NCBI RefSeq assembly: GCF_025145645.1
Contig: NZ_CP102252.1
Coordinates: 2,418,001 to 2,482,000, forward strand
Direction: 5' to 3'
Length of the DNA stretch: 64,000 nt
From: Alistipes senegalensis JC50
GTDB lineage: Bacteria > Bacteroidota > Bacteroidia > Bacteroidales > Rikenellaceae
The notes beneath the pieces were generated by a model. The model was not told where the DNA came from and made no database searches. It saw only the letters and a list, made by a program, of their open reading frames with translations. Made by a program: the position numbers and the translations under genes. Shown here one piece after another: positions 35,396 through 45,694 of the stretch; the stretch's first letter is position 1; every line of letters starts with the position of its first letter.

Positions 35396-36769
35396 ATGAA
35401 ATTCGTTGATAGAATAGATGAAGCTGCACGATTAAAGGATGCTCTTGCAAGAGAGAAGTCCTCGTTAGTCGTGATGTACGGTCGCAGACGGTTGGGTAAG
35501 TCAACGCTTATCAAAAGGGTGTTGTCAGATACGGATGTTTATTTCCTTGCCGATCGTTCTGAAGGCCAACACCAAAGGATATTGCTTGCAAAAGTGATAG
35601 CACAAGTGTTTCCAGATTTCGACAAATTGACATATCCAGATTGGGAATCTATATTTCGTGCGGTCAATTATCGGACAGACAAGCGTTTTACTCTATGTTT
35701 GGATGAATTTCCGTATCTTGTAGAGCAATCACCAGAGCTGCCGTCTGTATTGCAGAAACTTGTTGATGAGAAGCAGTTGAAGTATAACCTGGTACTTTGC
35801 GGTTCATCACAAAATATGATGTATGGGTTGTTCCTTGATTCTACTGCACCTCTATATGGGCGTGCAGATGAAATAATGAGGCTTGCACCGATACGTTTGC
35901 CGTATATTCAAGAGGCTTTGCATCTTAATGCGATGAATGCCATTGAAGAGTATGCCGTATGGGGCGGTGTGCCGCGTTATTGGGAACTGAGGGAAAACAG
36001 AAGTTCGCTTGATGATGCTCTGTGGCGCAATATCCTTTCTGTAAATGGAACTCTTTATGAAGAGCCTATAAAACTGTTTCAGGATGATGTCAAGGATATT
36101 GTCAAGACTTCAACGATCATGTCTTATATCGGTACTGGTGCAAATCGGCTTTCTGAGATTGCCGCAAGATGCAATGAGCCTGCAACCAACCTGTCGCGTC
36201 CATTGAAGAAACTTATTGATCTCGGTTTTTTGGAGAAAGATGTTCCGTTTGGGATTGATGAAAAGAATGCGAAAAAGAGTCTTTACAAGATAGCCGATCC
36301 GTTTATGGCATTCTACTATCAGTTTGTTGTTCCTAACCGTTCGTTCATTGAACTTGGTCGTCGCTTACCCATAGAACAGGCTTTAACTGCTCATTTCTCT
36401 GAGTATGTGAGTATGCAATGGGAAAAACTGTGTCGGGATGCTGTCACAGGAAATCTTGTTAATGGAGTAGTTTATGGCAAGGCAAAACGCTGGTGGGGTT
36501 CTGTTCTCAATGAGGATAAGAAACCTGAACAGGTCGAATTCGATGTGATGGCAGAATCGCTTGATAAAAAGTATCTGCTGGTTGGTGAATGTAAATGGAC
36601 AACTCAAGAGAATGGTAAACAGTTAACAACTGAACTTCTCCGCAAGGCTAATCTACTGCCGTTTGCCAAGAACTACACCGTCGTTCCAGTGCTGTTCCTT
36701 AAGAACGCTCCGAAAGATGATGCTGGGAATGTAATGTTGCCGGAAGATGTTGTTGAGTTAATGAAATAA
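35396..36769 (+). CDS. ATP-binding protein with DUF234 C-terminus
   Basis: This 457-residue protein has a P-loop NTPase domain of the archaeal-ATPase group, with Walker A (YGRRRLGKSTLIKR), Walker B (FTLCLDEFPYL) and a sensor segment (LVLCGSSQNMM). A winged-helix region follows (ANRLSEIAARCNEPATNLSRPLKKL). The C-terminal DUF234 region (about 330-457) has an E..VGECKWT-like segment recalling a PD-(D/E)xK nuclease core (EFDVMAES then GECKW). Function in this family is unknown; a DNA-related or toxin-like role is suspected. It precedes the type I RM genes by 36 bases. Confidence 0.8.
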   Translation: MKFVDRIDEAARLKDALAREKSSLVVMYGRRRLGKSTLIKRVLSDTDVYFLADRSEGQHQRILLAKVIAQVFPDFDKLTYPDWESIFRAVNYRTDKRFTLCLDEFPYLVEQSPELPSVLQKLVDEKQLKYNLVLCGSSQNMMYGLFLDSTAPLYGRADEIMRLAPIRLPYIQEALHLNAMNAIEEYAVWGGVPRYWELRENRSSLDDALWRNILSVNGTLYEEPIKLFQDDVKDIVKTSTIMSYIGTGANRLSEIAARCNEPATNLSRPLKKLIDLGFLEKDVPFGIDEKNAKKSLYKIADPFMAFYYQFVVPNRSFIELGRRLPIEQALTAHFSEYVSMQWEKLCRDAVTGNLVNGVVYGKAKRWWGSVLNEDKKPEQVEFDVMAESLDKKYLLVGECKWTTQENGKQLTTELLRKANLLPFAKNYTVVPVLFLKNAPKDDAGNVMLPEDVVELMK

Positions 36770-36805
36770 AGGAATCTCAAATCCACTATTTGACAGAGTT
36801 ATTAG

Positions 36806-38299
36806 ATGGCAAAAAAAACAATAAATAAAGAGCTTACAGGTGCACAGGACTTATACAATTTCTTGTTTGAGGCCTGTAATATAATACGCGGTCCTGTAAG
36901 CCAAGATAATTTCAAGGATTATATCACGCCTTTGCTTTATTACAAGCGGATATCAGATGTTTACGATGAAGAAACAGAAGAAGCTTTAATTGTCAGTGGC
37001 GGTGATAAGGAATATGCATCTCTGCCAGAACAACATCGTTTTGTTATTCCTGATGGTTGTCATTGGCAAGAAGTCAGAGAACGTACAGAAAATCTTGGAG
37101 CAGCCATAGTTGGTGCTATGAGACAGATAGAGATAGCAAACCCAGATACATTGTATGGGGTGCTATCTATGTTTTCATCTCAGAAATGGACTAATAAGGC
37201 TATTCTCAATGACAGTAAGATTCGTGACCTGATAGAACATCTATCAAAACGAAAACTTGGTAATAAGGATTATCCTGCAGATTTAATGGGTGATGCCTAC
37301 GAGATACTATTAAAGAAGTTTGCTGATGACAGTAAGGCCCAGGCCGGAGAATTTTATACTCCTCGTTCTGTTGTGAAATTATTAGTACATATTCTCGATC
37401 CGCAACCGGGTGAAACTGTATATGATCCGGCTTGTGGTAGTGGAGGAATGCTTATCGAAGCTATACGATATATGCACGATGATTCTCTTTGCTGCGGAAG
37501 TATATTCGGACAGGAAAAGAATGTCGTGAATGCAGCCATTGCTAAAATGAATCTATTCCTGCATGGTGCATCTGATTTTAATGTAATGCAAGGTGATACA
37601 TTGAGAGACCCAAAAATTCTTCAAGGTGGTAATATCGCCAAATTCGATTGTGTTATAGCAAACCCTCCATTTTCTCTTGAAAATTGGGGAGCAACGGGAT
37701 GGAGTTCAGATAAATATAAGCGCAATATATATGGTATACCGAGTGATAGTTGTGGAGACTATGCGTGGATTCAGCATATGATATGTTCTATGTCTTCTGG
37801 CAAGGGGCGTATGGCTGTTGTAATGCCACAAGGTATTCTGTTTCGTGGAAATCAAGAAGCAGAAATACGGAAACAATTAGTCGAAAGTGATTTGATAGAA
37901 GCCGTTGTTACGTTAGGAGATAAATTGTTTTATGGAACTGGACTTTCACCGTGCTTTTTGATAATACGAAGAATGAAACCGGCTCATCATTCCGGACGGA
38001 TTTTGATGATAGACGGCTCCAAGATTCTAACTCAAAAGAGAGCGCAGAATATTTTAGCAGAGAATGATATAGACAGGTTATATTCACTTTATCAAAATTA
38101 CTCCGATGAAGAGGACTATTCTCGAATCGTTACGTTGCAGGAGATAAGAGATAAAGAGTATAATCTTTCGCCCAATCGCTATGTGGTTTACCACAAGGAG
38201 GAAATTCATCCTTATGCGGAAGTGTTGGCAGAGTTCAAACAAGCATACGAAGATGTGAAGCGATTGGAGAAAGAATTTTCATTACTCATTAACGCATAA
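36806..38299 (+). CDS. hsdM: Type I RM methyltransferase subunit, first HsdM
   Basis: This 497-residue N6-adenine methyltransferase has an HsdM N-terminal helical domain (about 8-160; DLYNFLFEACNIIRG). The catalytic domain has the SAM motif VYDPACGSGGML and the target motif ANPPF. It also has the EFYTPRSVVKLLV block typical of type I HsdM. It methylates adenine within the site chosen by HsdS. Unusually it is followed, after five bases, by a second distinct HsdM; the two share the fold but differ in sequence (NPPF here, NPPY in the second). Confidence 0.93.
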   Translation: MAKKTINKELTGAQDLYNFLFEACNIIRGPVSQDNFKDYITPLLYYKRISDVYDEETEEALIVSGGDKEYASLPEQHRFVIPDGCHWQEVRERTENLGAAIVGAMRQIEIANPDTLYGVLSMFSSQKWTNKAILNDSKIRDLIEHLSKRKLGNKDYPADLMGDAYEILLKKFADDSKAQAGEFYTPRSVVKLLVHILDPQPGETVYDPACGSGGMLIEAIRYMHDDSLCCGSIFGQEKNVVNAAIAKMNLFLHGASDFNVMQGDTLRDPKILQGGNIAKFDCVIANPPFSLENWGATGWSSDKYKRNIYGIPSDSCGDYAWIQHMICSMSSGKGRMAVVMPQGILFRGNQEAEIRKQLVESDLIEAVVTLGDKLFYGTGLSPCFLIIRRMKPAHHSGRILMIDGSKILTQKRAQNILAENDIDRLYSLYQNYSDEEDYSRIVTLQEIRDKEYNLSPNRYVVYHKEEIHPYAEVLAEFKQAYEDVKRLEKEFSLLINA

Positions 38300-38304
38300 T
38301 CAAT

Positions 38305-39837
38305 ATGGCAGAAAAAGTAAAACAATATCGTCATCCTGACGACCCTATTACGCTCGATGAACTTAAAGGTTTCCTTTGGGCGGCTGCCACTCATTTGCGT
38401 GGTCAGATTGATGCGGCAGGATATAAAGAGTATATTTTCCCTTTGCTTTTTTTTAAACGCATTTCCGATGTTTATGATGAACAGTTTGAAGGATTCGTGT
38501 GTGAAGGAGGAGTTGAGTATGCAGGTATGCAAGTAGAAGATCTTCCCATCCGCATTCCTGATGGTGCGCACTGGAGAGATGTTCGTGAGGTGACGGAAAA
38601 TGTTGGTAATAAATTAGTCGAAGCATTTATTGCCATAGAACAAGCCAATCCTGCCAAGGAAATGGATGGTAGAAAAATCGGAGGATTAGAAGGTATTTTC
38701 GGACCTAAGGACGGATGGACCAATAAGGCTAAGATGCCCGATAGTATCATTACTTCGTTGATTGAGGATTTTTCTAAATATACGTTGAGCCTGAAGGCTT
38801 GTCCTGCCGACGAAATGGGGCAGGCATACGAATACCTTGTTGGAAAGTTTGCCGATGATGCCGGGAATACAGCTCAGGAGTTCTATACGAATAGAACGGT
38901 CGTTCAACTTATGGCTGAAATACTGCAACCCCAACCGAATGAAAGCATTTATGACCCTACTTGCGGTTCAGGAGGGATGTTGGTCAAATGCTTAGACTAT
39001 CTGCGTAACAAAGGTGAAGAGTGGCAGAGTGTGCAGGTGTTTGGACAAGAAGTAAACGGTTTGACATCTTCTATTGCACGAATGAATCTTTATTTGAATG
39101 GAGTTGAAGATTTTTCGATTGCCTGTGCTGATACGTTGGAGAATCCAGCGTTTTTAGATGGAAGCCATCTTCGAAAGTTCGATATTGTTCTAGCAAATCC
39201 TCCTTATTCAATCAAAGAATGGAATCGTGAAAAATTCATGAATGATAAGTGGGGACGTAATTTTTTAGGCACACCTCCGCAAGGGAGAGCTGATTATGCA
39301 TTTCTTCAGCATATCATAGCTTCAATGAATGAAACTCAGGGAAGATGTGCGATTCTTTTTCCCCATGGTGTACTATTTCGTGATGAAGAATTAGAATTAC
39401 GAAAGAAACTCGTTGAAATGGATATACTTGATTGTATAATAGGTTTGGGAGCAAACTTGTTTTATAATTCTCCTATGGAAGCTTGCATATTAATATGTAA
39501 CTGCTCAAAGGCTAATAGCAAAAAGAATCGAGTTTTGATGATAAATGCTGTGAATGAAGTTACAAGAAAAAATGCAGAGAGTATGTTGTTGGCAGAACAT
39601 ATACAAAGGATTGTAAATGCATACCAGCAAAATAGAGAATTGGATGGCTTCTCAAGAATTGTAAGTAATGATGAAATTAGAGAAAAGAAGTTTAATCTGA
39701 ATATATCATTGTACGCATATCAAAGTGTACTAAAGGATGCACTTACTGTCTCTAAAGAGGATGCTATAAATGTTTGGATTTCCTCTCATAGTCAATGTAT
39801 AAATGAAATGGATGAGTTAATTAAGTTGATTAAATAG
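38305..39837 (+). CDS. hsdM: Type I RM methyltransferase subunit, second HsdM
   Basis: This 510-residue N6-adenine methyltransferase has an HsdM_N domain (TLDELKGFLWAAATHLRG), SAM motif IYDPTCGSGGML, and target motif ANPPYS. All catalytic residues are present. It is not a recent duplicate of the upstream gene: the two align through the fold, but many positions differ. Both could form one methyltransferase with a single HsdS, each contacting one half of the split target. The stop is one base from the hsdS start. Confidence 0.93.
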   Translation: MAEKVKQYRHPDDPITLDELKGFLWAAATHLRGQIDAAGYKEYIFPLLFFKRISDVYDEQFEGFVCEGGVEYAGMQVEDLPIRIPDGAHWRDVREVTENVGNKLVEAFIAIEQANPAKEMDGRKIGGLEGIFGPKDGWTNKAKMPDSIITSLIEDFSKYTLSLKACPADEMGQAYEYLVGKFADDAGNTAQEFYTNRTVVQLMAEILQPQPNESIYDPTCGSGGMLVKCLDYLRNKGEEWQSVQVFGQEVNGLTSSIARMNLYLNGVEDFSIACADTLENPAFLDGSHLRKFDIVLANPPYSIKEWNREKFMNDKWGRNFLGTPPQGRADYAFLQHIIASMNETQGRCAILFPHGVLFRDEELELRKKLVEMDILDCIIGLGANLFYNSPMEACILICNCSKANSKKNRVLMINAVNEVTRKNAESMLLAEHIQRIVNAYQQNRELDGFSRIVSNDEIREKKFNLNISLYAYQSVLKDALTVSKEDAINVWISSHSQCINEMDELIKLIK

Positions 39838-39838
39838 T

Positions 39839-40960
39839 ATGGGTGTAGTAAAATTAGGTGATGTCGCTCGTGAAAGTCGACTTAAATGGACAAAAAGTAA
39901 ACAGGATGTTCCTATAGTTGGTTTGGAACATCTTATCCCTGATGAAATACGTTTTGATGCATATGATATAAATACAGATAATACTTTTTCAAAAAGGTTT
40001 GTAAAGGGACAAGTCTTATTTGGTAGACGTCGAGCTTATCAACGTAAGGCTGCAATTGCTGAATTTGATGGTATATGCTCAGGCGACATAACTGTAATAG
40101 AAGCAATAGAAGGGAAAATGGTGTCTGAGTTATTGCCTTTCATAATCCAAACACCTGTATTTTTTGACTATGCTAATAGAGGCTCTGCTGGATCTCTATC
40201 ACCTCGTGTAAAATGGGAGCATTTGGTTGATTATGAGTTCGAATTACCTTCATTAGAGGAACAAAAAGTTCTTGCTGATAAATTATGGGCAGCCTATCGA
40301 TTGAAGGAGGCTTATAAGAAACTACTTGTTGCCACTGATGAAATGGTGAAATCGCAATTTATCGAGATGTTTGGGACCGTTGAATCTTATTGCAAATTGG
40401 AAGATTTGTTATCTGATACATTCCCAGGGGAATGGGGAAGCGAACCGACTTCTGAAAATGCTATAAAAGTGATTCGCACAACAAACTTTACTAATGAAGG
40501 ACATCTTGATCTGGCGGATGTTGTAACTAGAGATATTGAGCCTAAAAAAGTTGCACGAAAAAAGCTCAAACAAGGTGACACAATCTTGGAGAGGTCCGGA
40601 GGTACTAAGGATAATCCGGTTGGTAGAGTCGTGTTTTTCGATGAAATAGGTGATTATTTGCTTAATAATTTTACACAAGCATTGCGTCCTAAGGAATCTG
40701 TAAATCCAGTATATTTATTCTACGCTTTATATAATTCCTATAATATCAATAAGGCTGCAATGAGAGCAATGGCAAGCCAAACTACCGGTATCCAAAATTT
40801 AAGCATGTCGGACTTTATGTCTAAGTCTATAGTACTACCTTCAAGAGACGAACAAAACAAATTTGAACAGATCTACCGTCAGGCCGACAAATCAAAATTT
40901 GAATTGAAGCAGTGCATTGAACATATCGATAAAGTCATAAAGAGTTTAATAAACGGATAG
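39839..40960 (+). CDS. hsdS: Type I RM specificity subunit HsdS
   Basis: This 373-residue protein has two target-recognition domains (about 1-175 and 185-370). Conserved helices separate them, including LPSLEEQKVLADKLWAA and SRDEQNKFEQIYRQADKSK. It sets the DNA sequence recognised by both methylation and restriction. The 23-base stretch 40352-40374, encoding SQFIEMF between the two domains, is repeated exactly at 42006-42028, after the recombinase gene. The second recognition domain therefore looks exchangeable. Confidence 0.9.
   Translation: MGVVKLGDVARESRLKWTKSKQDVPIVGLEHLIPDEIRFDAYDINTDNTFSKRFVKGQVLFGRRRAYQRKAAIAEFDGICSGDITVIEAIEGKMVSELLPFIIQTPVFFDYANRGSAGSLSPRVKWEHLVDYEFELPSLEEQKVLADKLWAAYRLKEAYKKLLVATDEMVKSQFIEMFGTVESYCKLEDLLSDTFPGEWGSEPTSENAIKVIRTTNFTNEGHLDLADVVTRDIEPKKVARKKLKQGDTILERSGGTKDNPVGRVVFFDEIGDYLLNNFTQALRPKESVNPVYLFYALYNSYNINKAAMRAMASQTTGIQNLSMSDFMSKSIVLPSRDEQNKFEQIYRQADKSKFELKQCIEHIDKVIKSLING
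40352..40374 (+). repeat. Direct repeat in hsdS, copy 1
   Basis: A 23-base exact match to 42006-42028, in the same orientation, beginning TCGCAATTTATCGAGATG. A second pair of near-identical stretches (about 40880-40898 and 42525-42543; CAGGCCGAyAAATCAAAAT) lies at the ends of both recognition-domain segments. Confidence 0.85.
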
Positions 40961-41017
40961 AATAAAATAGATACGTTGATAGCTGTGGCTTAATTGGATA
41001 ACTAATTTATTAATAAT

Positions 41018-42001
41018 ATGATAGAGAATCTGATTAATGACATAGAGCAGGCTATGCTTGGTGTTTTAAACAACGAGCAAATGAGTCAATTACGGAAGGT
41101 GCTAGATTATGCCTTTCGTGATATCAACGTGTCGTCTAAGAACAATGAAGAGTGCAGTGGTAATAGTGAATTGATAGATAGTTTTTTGTCGGCTAAAAGA
41201 GTTGAAGGATGTTCGGATAAGTCGATGCACTATTATCGAAGTACGTTAAATAATGCAATCAGGAAAATAGGAAAAAATATTCGTCATATTACGACGGATG
41301 ATTTGCGTAGTTATCTAAATGACTACCAACTAACAAGTGGGGCAACAAAGGTTACGGTAGACAATATACGTCGCATCTTGTCGAGCTTCTTCTCATGGCT
41401 TGAGGATGAAGATTATATTGTGAAGAGTCCGGTACGTCGGATTCATAAAGTAAAAGTCGGAAAAACAGTCAAAGAAACATACTCCGATGAAGCGTTGGAA
41501 CAAATGCGTGACCATTGCGAAGGTATTCGTGATTTAGCCTTGATTGATTTGTTGGCCTCTACCGGTATGCGTGTCGGGGAGTTGGTCAAACTCAATCGGA
41601 ATGATATAGATTTTGAAAATAGGGAATGCATCGTTACAGGTAAAGGAGATAAGCAACGTCGAGTTTATTTCGATGCTCGTACAAAGATACATTTACAACG
41701 TTATTTAGCGGAGCGGATAGATGATAATCCTGCTCTGTTTGTCTCGTTATTAGCACCTTATGACCGCCTACAGATAAGTGGCGTGGAAATTCGGTTACGT
41801 CGATTGGGATGTGAATTGAATATTCCTAAGGTACATCCTCATAAATTCCGCCGCACGTTGGCAACAATGGCGATAGATAAAGGTATGCCCATAGAGCAGG
41901 TCCAGCATCTCTTAGGGCATCAAAGTCTTGATACAACATTGCAATATGCTATGGTGAATCAGACAAATGTAAAAATGTCTCACCGTAAATTTATTGGTTA
42001 G
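41018..42001 (+). CDS. Tyrosine recombinase within the hsdS locus
   Basis: This 327-residue XerC/D-like recombinase has a SAM-like N-terminal domain and a catalytic domain with Arg in TGMRVGELVKL, Lys in TGKGDKQRRV, H-x-x-R in HPHKFRRTLA, His in LLGHQSL, and Tyr in TTLQYAMV. It lies between a complete hsdS and a half hsdS, the usual place of recombinases that rearrange specificity genes. Its coupling to the half gene is tight, with one base between the stop codon and the next ATG. Confidence 0.92.
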   Translation: MIENLINDIEQAMLGVLNNEQMSQLRKVLDYAFRDINVSSKNNEECSGNSELIDSFLSAKRVEGCSDKSMHYYRSTLNNAIRKIGKNIRHITTDDLRSYLNDYQLTSGATKVTVDNIRRILSSFFSWLEDEDYIVKSPVRRIHKVKVGKTVKETYSDEALEQMRDHCEGIRDLALIDLLASTGMRVGELVKLNRNDIDFENRECIVTGKGDKQRRVYFDARTKIHLQRYLAERIDDNPALFVSLLAPYDRLQISGVEIRLRRLGCELNIPKVHPHKFRRTLATMAIDKGMPIEQVQHLLGHQSLDTTLQYAMVNQTNVKMSHRKFIG

Positions 42002-42002
42002 T

Positions 42003-42611
42003 ATGTCGCAATTTATCGAGATGTTTGGAAATTGTAAATCTCAAGGTACGTTTTCATCATTATGTGCAACTTTTATTGATGGTGATTGGATTGAATCTAA
42101 AGATCAATCAGATAACGGAATACGCCTTATTCAAACAGGTAATGTTGGATTTGGATTTTTCAAGGGTAGGGAAGACAAAAGTCGCTATATAACAGAAGAA
42201 ACCTTCAAAAAACTTAATTGTACGGAAGTTGTGCCTGGTGATATTCTGATTTCTAGATTGCCAGATCCTATTGGTCGAGCTTGTATTGTACCGGAAGGGA
42301 TTGGTAAGGCAATAACAGCAGTGGATTGCACTATTGTTAGATTGAATGCAACTTTACTTCCAGAGTTTCTTATTTCATTTTCTAAAACAGCTCTTTATGC
42401 GAGCCAAATAAACAAAATAAAGACAGGAACTACAAGACTTAGAGTTAGCCGTGGAAATCTTGGCAATGTGATAATACCAATCCCACCGATTGAATCTCAG
42501 CATCGCTTTGCAGCCATTGCTCAACAGGCCGATAAATCAAAATCTGTTATTCAAAAAGCTTTAGTATATTTGAATGACATACAAAGTGACGAATTAAGGA
42601 AAATCGCTTAA
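42003..42611 (+). CDS. Half-length HsdS (single target-recognition domain)
   Basis: The ATG at 42003 gives 202 residues beginning MSQFIEMFG, the same as the middle of hsdS. One recognition domain follows, with the helix (QHRFAAIAQQADKSKSVIQK) that matches the C-terminal end of hsdS. It has no N-terminal domain of its own. It could be a silent cassette for exchange, or a translated half subunit that pairs as a dimer. Its DNA-contacting region differs from the second domain of hsdS, so it would give a different target. Confidence 0.85.
   Translation: MSQFIEMFGNCKSQGTFSSLCATFIDGDWIESKDQSDNGIRLIQTGNVGFGFFKGREDKSRYITEETFKKLNCTEVVPGDILISRLPDPIGRACIVPEGIGKAITAVDCTIVRLNATLLPEFLISFSKTALYASQINKIKTGTTRLRVSRGNLGNVIIPIPPIESQHRFAAIAQQADKSKSVIQKALVYLNDIQSDELRKIA
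42006..42028 (+). repeat. Direct repeat in hsdS, copy 2
   Basis: An exact 23-base match to 40352-40374. The two copies are direct rather than inverted, so recombination between them would remove or circularise the 1,654-base segment that holds the second hsdS domain and most of the recombinase. Confidence 0.85.
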
Positions 42612-42643
42612 TTATTAAATTGATAACAATAAAAATCATAGAT

Positions 42644-45574
42644 ATGTTTAACGAAGACAATACAGTGGAGCAAATGCTCATAGAAGCTGCAACCCAAAGT
42701 AGTTGGCAGTATGTAAAGTCACAGGATATACCTCGTAGTTCTGATTCTGTTCTTGTTGAATCATGGCTATTGGAAGCTCTTGTCAGGTTGAACCCGATAA
42801 CACGTCAACAAGCGGAGCAAGTTATTTATAAACTCCGTGCTGCTATTACTTGTGGAGGTAATTATGATGAATTGGTGACTGCCAATGACCGTTTTCGTAC
42901 ATTGTTATTTAATGAAAACACAGAGCCTTTTGGAAAGGATGGTGAATATATACCTATCAGATTCTTCAGCGAAGATGCGGTCGAAGATTATTGTGTAGTG
43001 ACCAATCAATAGGAGTTTCCACGTAGTTCTGTTGAAGGCGGTAAACGTTTGGATTTGATTTATCTGATAAATGGAATTCCGGTTTGTGTTGGTGAAGCAA
43101 AATCTCCTGTTCGCCCTCAGATAACATGGGCTGACGGAGCCATTGATATGCTGCATTACGAAAAGAGCATTCCTGAAATGTTTGTTCCGAATATATTGAC
43201 CTTTGCTACAGAAGGAAAAGAACTTCAATATGCCGGCATCTGTACACCAGTTGACAAATGGGGGCCTTGGTTTAAGGATGAGAGTCGTCAGTATGGTACG
43301 ATAGAGTCGGTTAAAAGTAACGTAATGGGGTTGGTTCAACCAAACCGACTGCTTGACATATATCGTTATTATAGTGTTTTTACAGGAACATCATCAGGCA
43401 AAAAAATAAAAATTGTTTGCCGCTATCAGCAGTATTTAGGAGGTGAAGCTATTGTTCAGCGTGTTTTAAATACATATCGTGAGAAACAAGGTCCGAAGAA
43501 AGGTCTTATTTGGCATTTCCAAGGTTCGGGAAAATCATGGCTGATGGTATTTGCTGCCCAAAAATTACGTTTGCAGAACGAATTACATGCTCCCACTGTT
43601 GTTATCGTTGATGACCGTATTGATTTGGAAGATCAGATAACTGGTGATTTTACTCGTGCTGATATACCCAATATAGAATCAGCAAAGACAAAAGAAGCGT
43701 TAGTTGCATTTTTCAAGCAGGATCAGCGCAAGATTCTGATAACGACAATTTTCAAATTCGGAGATGTTGATAGTGTACTGAATGAAAGAGATAATATCAT
43801 ACTGTTGGTAGATGAAGCACACCGAACTCAGGAAAAGGATTTAGGACAAAAAATGCGCAATGCACTGCCTAATGCATTTTTCTTTGGCCTTACCGGAACG
43901 CCTATAAACAAGCGGGATAAGAATACTTTTCAATCGTTTGGTGCTGATGAGGATTTAGAACAAGGTGGGTATATTTCAAAATACACTTTCCAAAATTCTG
44001 TTGAAGATGGAGCTACGCTTGAATTGAACTTCCAGACAGTGCCGGTAGAGATGCATCTTAACGAAGAGCAATTGCAAGAAGAGTTTGATGAACTGACTGA
44101 TCAGATATCAGAAGAAGAAAAAAATGAATTAGTAAAGCGTACGTCTGTTGAAGCATTTTTTACAGCGGAGAAGCGAATTAACGATGTCGCACGTTATATT
44201 GTAAATCACTTCAAAGAGTATGTAGAGCCCACTGGAATGAAAGCTCAAGTCGTGGTATATAACCGAGACTGCTGTGTGAAATATAAGAAAGCGATTGATG
44301 CTCTTTTGGGTTCGGAAGATGCAACCACTATCGTTATGCATACGGCTGGCGATAAAGCTGATGAGTATAAGGCATACCGTCGTGATAGAGAACAAGAAAG
44401 AAAACTTCTTGACCAATTCCGTGATCCATTGTCACCGATTAAAATGGTGATTGTCACTTCAAAGCTGTTGACAGGTTTTGATGCTCCAATTTTGCAATGT
44501 ATGTATCTTGATAAACCAATGAAGGATCATACGTTGTTACAAGCTATTTGCCGTACGAATAGAAAGTACAATGTTGATAAGAAATGTGGTCTGATTGTAG
44601 ATTTCGTTGGTGTATTTGATAATGTAGCCAAAAGCCTTGCTTTTGATGAGGATACGGTAAAAACGGTTGTAAAGAATATTGATGAGATAAAAGTGTTGAT
44701 ACCTCAATTTTTGCAAGAGTGTATTGACTTTTTCCCTGGTGTAGACCGGACAATCGGTGGTTGGGAAGGTTTGCAAGCTGCCCAGCAATGTTTACTTGAT
44801 GAGTCTACAAAAACGAATTTTGCAAAACATTTTTCACGATTGGCTAAAGCTTGGGAAACAGTAAGCCCGGATGCAATGCTGGCTGCTTATCAGGCGGATT
44901 ATACTTGGCTGGCTCAGGTATATCAAAGCGTACGTCCTGTTAGTACCGGAGGTTCACTTATATGGACTTTATTAGGAGCTAAGACTATTGAAATCATTCA
45001 TCGTAACATTGATACAATTGATATCGGGATGCCACTTGAAGATCTTGTGGTAGATGGAGATGTAATTGATATGGTGTTGGAGCAAGCCAAAGACAATCCT
45101 AAAAAGATATTGGAAGTGGAAAAAATGCTTCGTTTGAGGTTGGGAGAGCATCATGGAGACCCTAATTACAAGGCATTTGCCGAGAAATTGGATGAACTGC
45201 GCCGTCATATGGAGGAGAATCTTATAACTAGTATTGATTTCCTCCGAGGATTGCTCACCCTTGCCAAAGAAGTGCTTGAAGAAGAAAAAAACTCAAATCA
45301 ACCTCTTGACAAGAGGGAACAAGCTAAAGTTGCTCTTACGGAGTTATTTGAATCAATTAGAACAGAGGATACACCTATCATTGTAGAACGTGTAGTTGCT
45401 GATATTGATGAAAATGTAGTAGCTATTGTACGTAAGTTTAAAGACGCTTTTAAAAGCATTACAGCTCAGCGAGAAATTAAAAAGAAACTACGTTCTATTC
45501 TGTGGGTTAACTACCAGATTAAAGATCAAGAAGTTTTTGATAAGGCTTATCAGTATATTGAGATGTATTACTAA
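42644..45574 (+). pseudogene. hsdR: Type I RM restriction subunit HsdR, interrupted by TAG
   Basis: The frame runs from ATG 42644 to TAA 45574 with one in-frame stop, TAG, at 43010-43012 (context VTNQ-stop-EFPRSSVEGG). Without it the product would be about 976 residues, near normal for HsdR. After the stop the frame continues through the nuclease core (RLDLIYLIN..VGEAKSP), Walker A (HFQGSGKSWLM), DEAH (LLVDEAHRTQ), GLTGTP, and the helicase C-terminal motifs (LLTGFDAPIL, CRTNRKYN). TAG for an expected TGG (Trp) is a single-base change. Without readthrough, the restriction activity would be lost while methylation by the two HsdM remains possible. Confidence 0.88.
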
Positions 45575-45694
45575 TATTAGTTGTTTGAAGAACTTTTAGA
45601 TACTGATAATTTAATTAGGAGTAGAATGGATAGAATAGAAAATGCTATAAACAATCTCATTGTATATTTGTACTTAGTTAATTAAATTTGAATA

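Noticed and set aside
40352..42028. An invertible hsdS shufflon
   Set aside because: The shared 23-base stretches are in the same orientation, so they cannot give simple inversion. Excision or cassette exchange remains possible.
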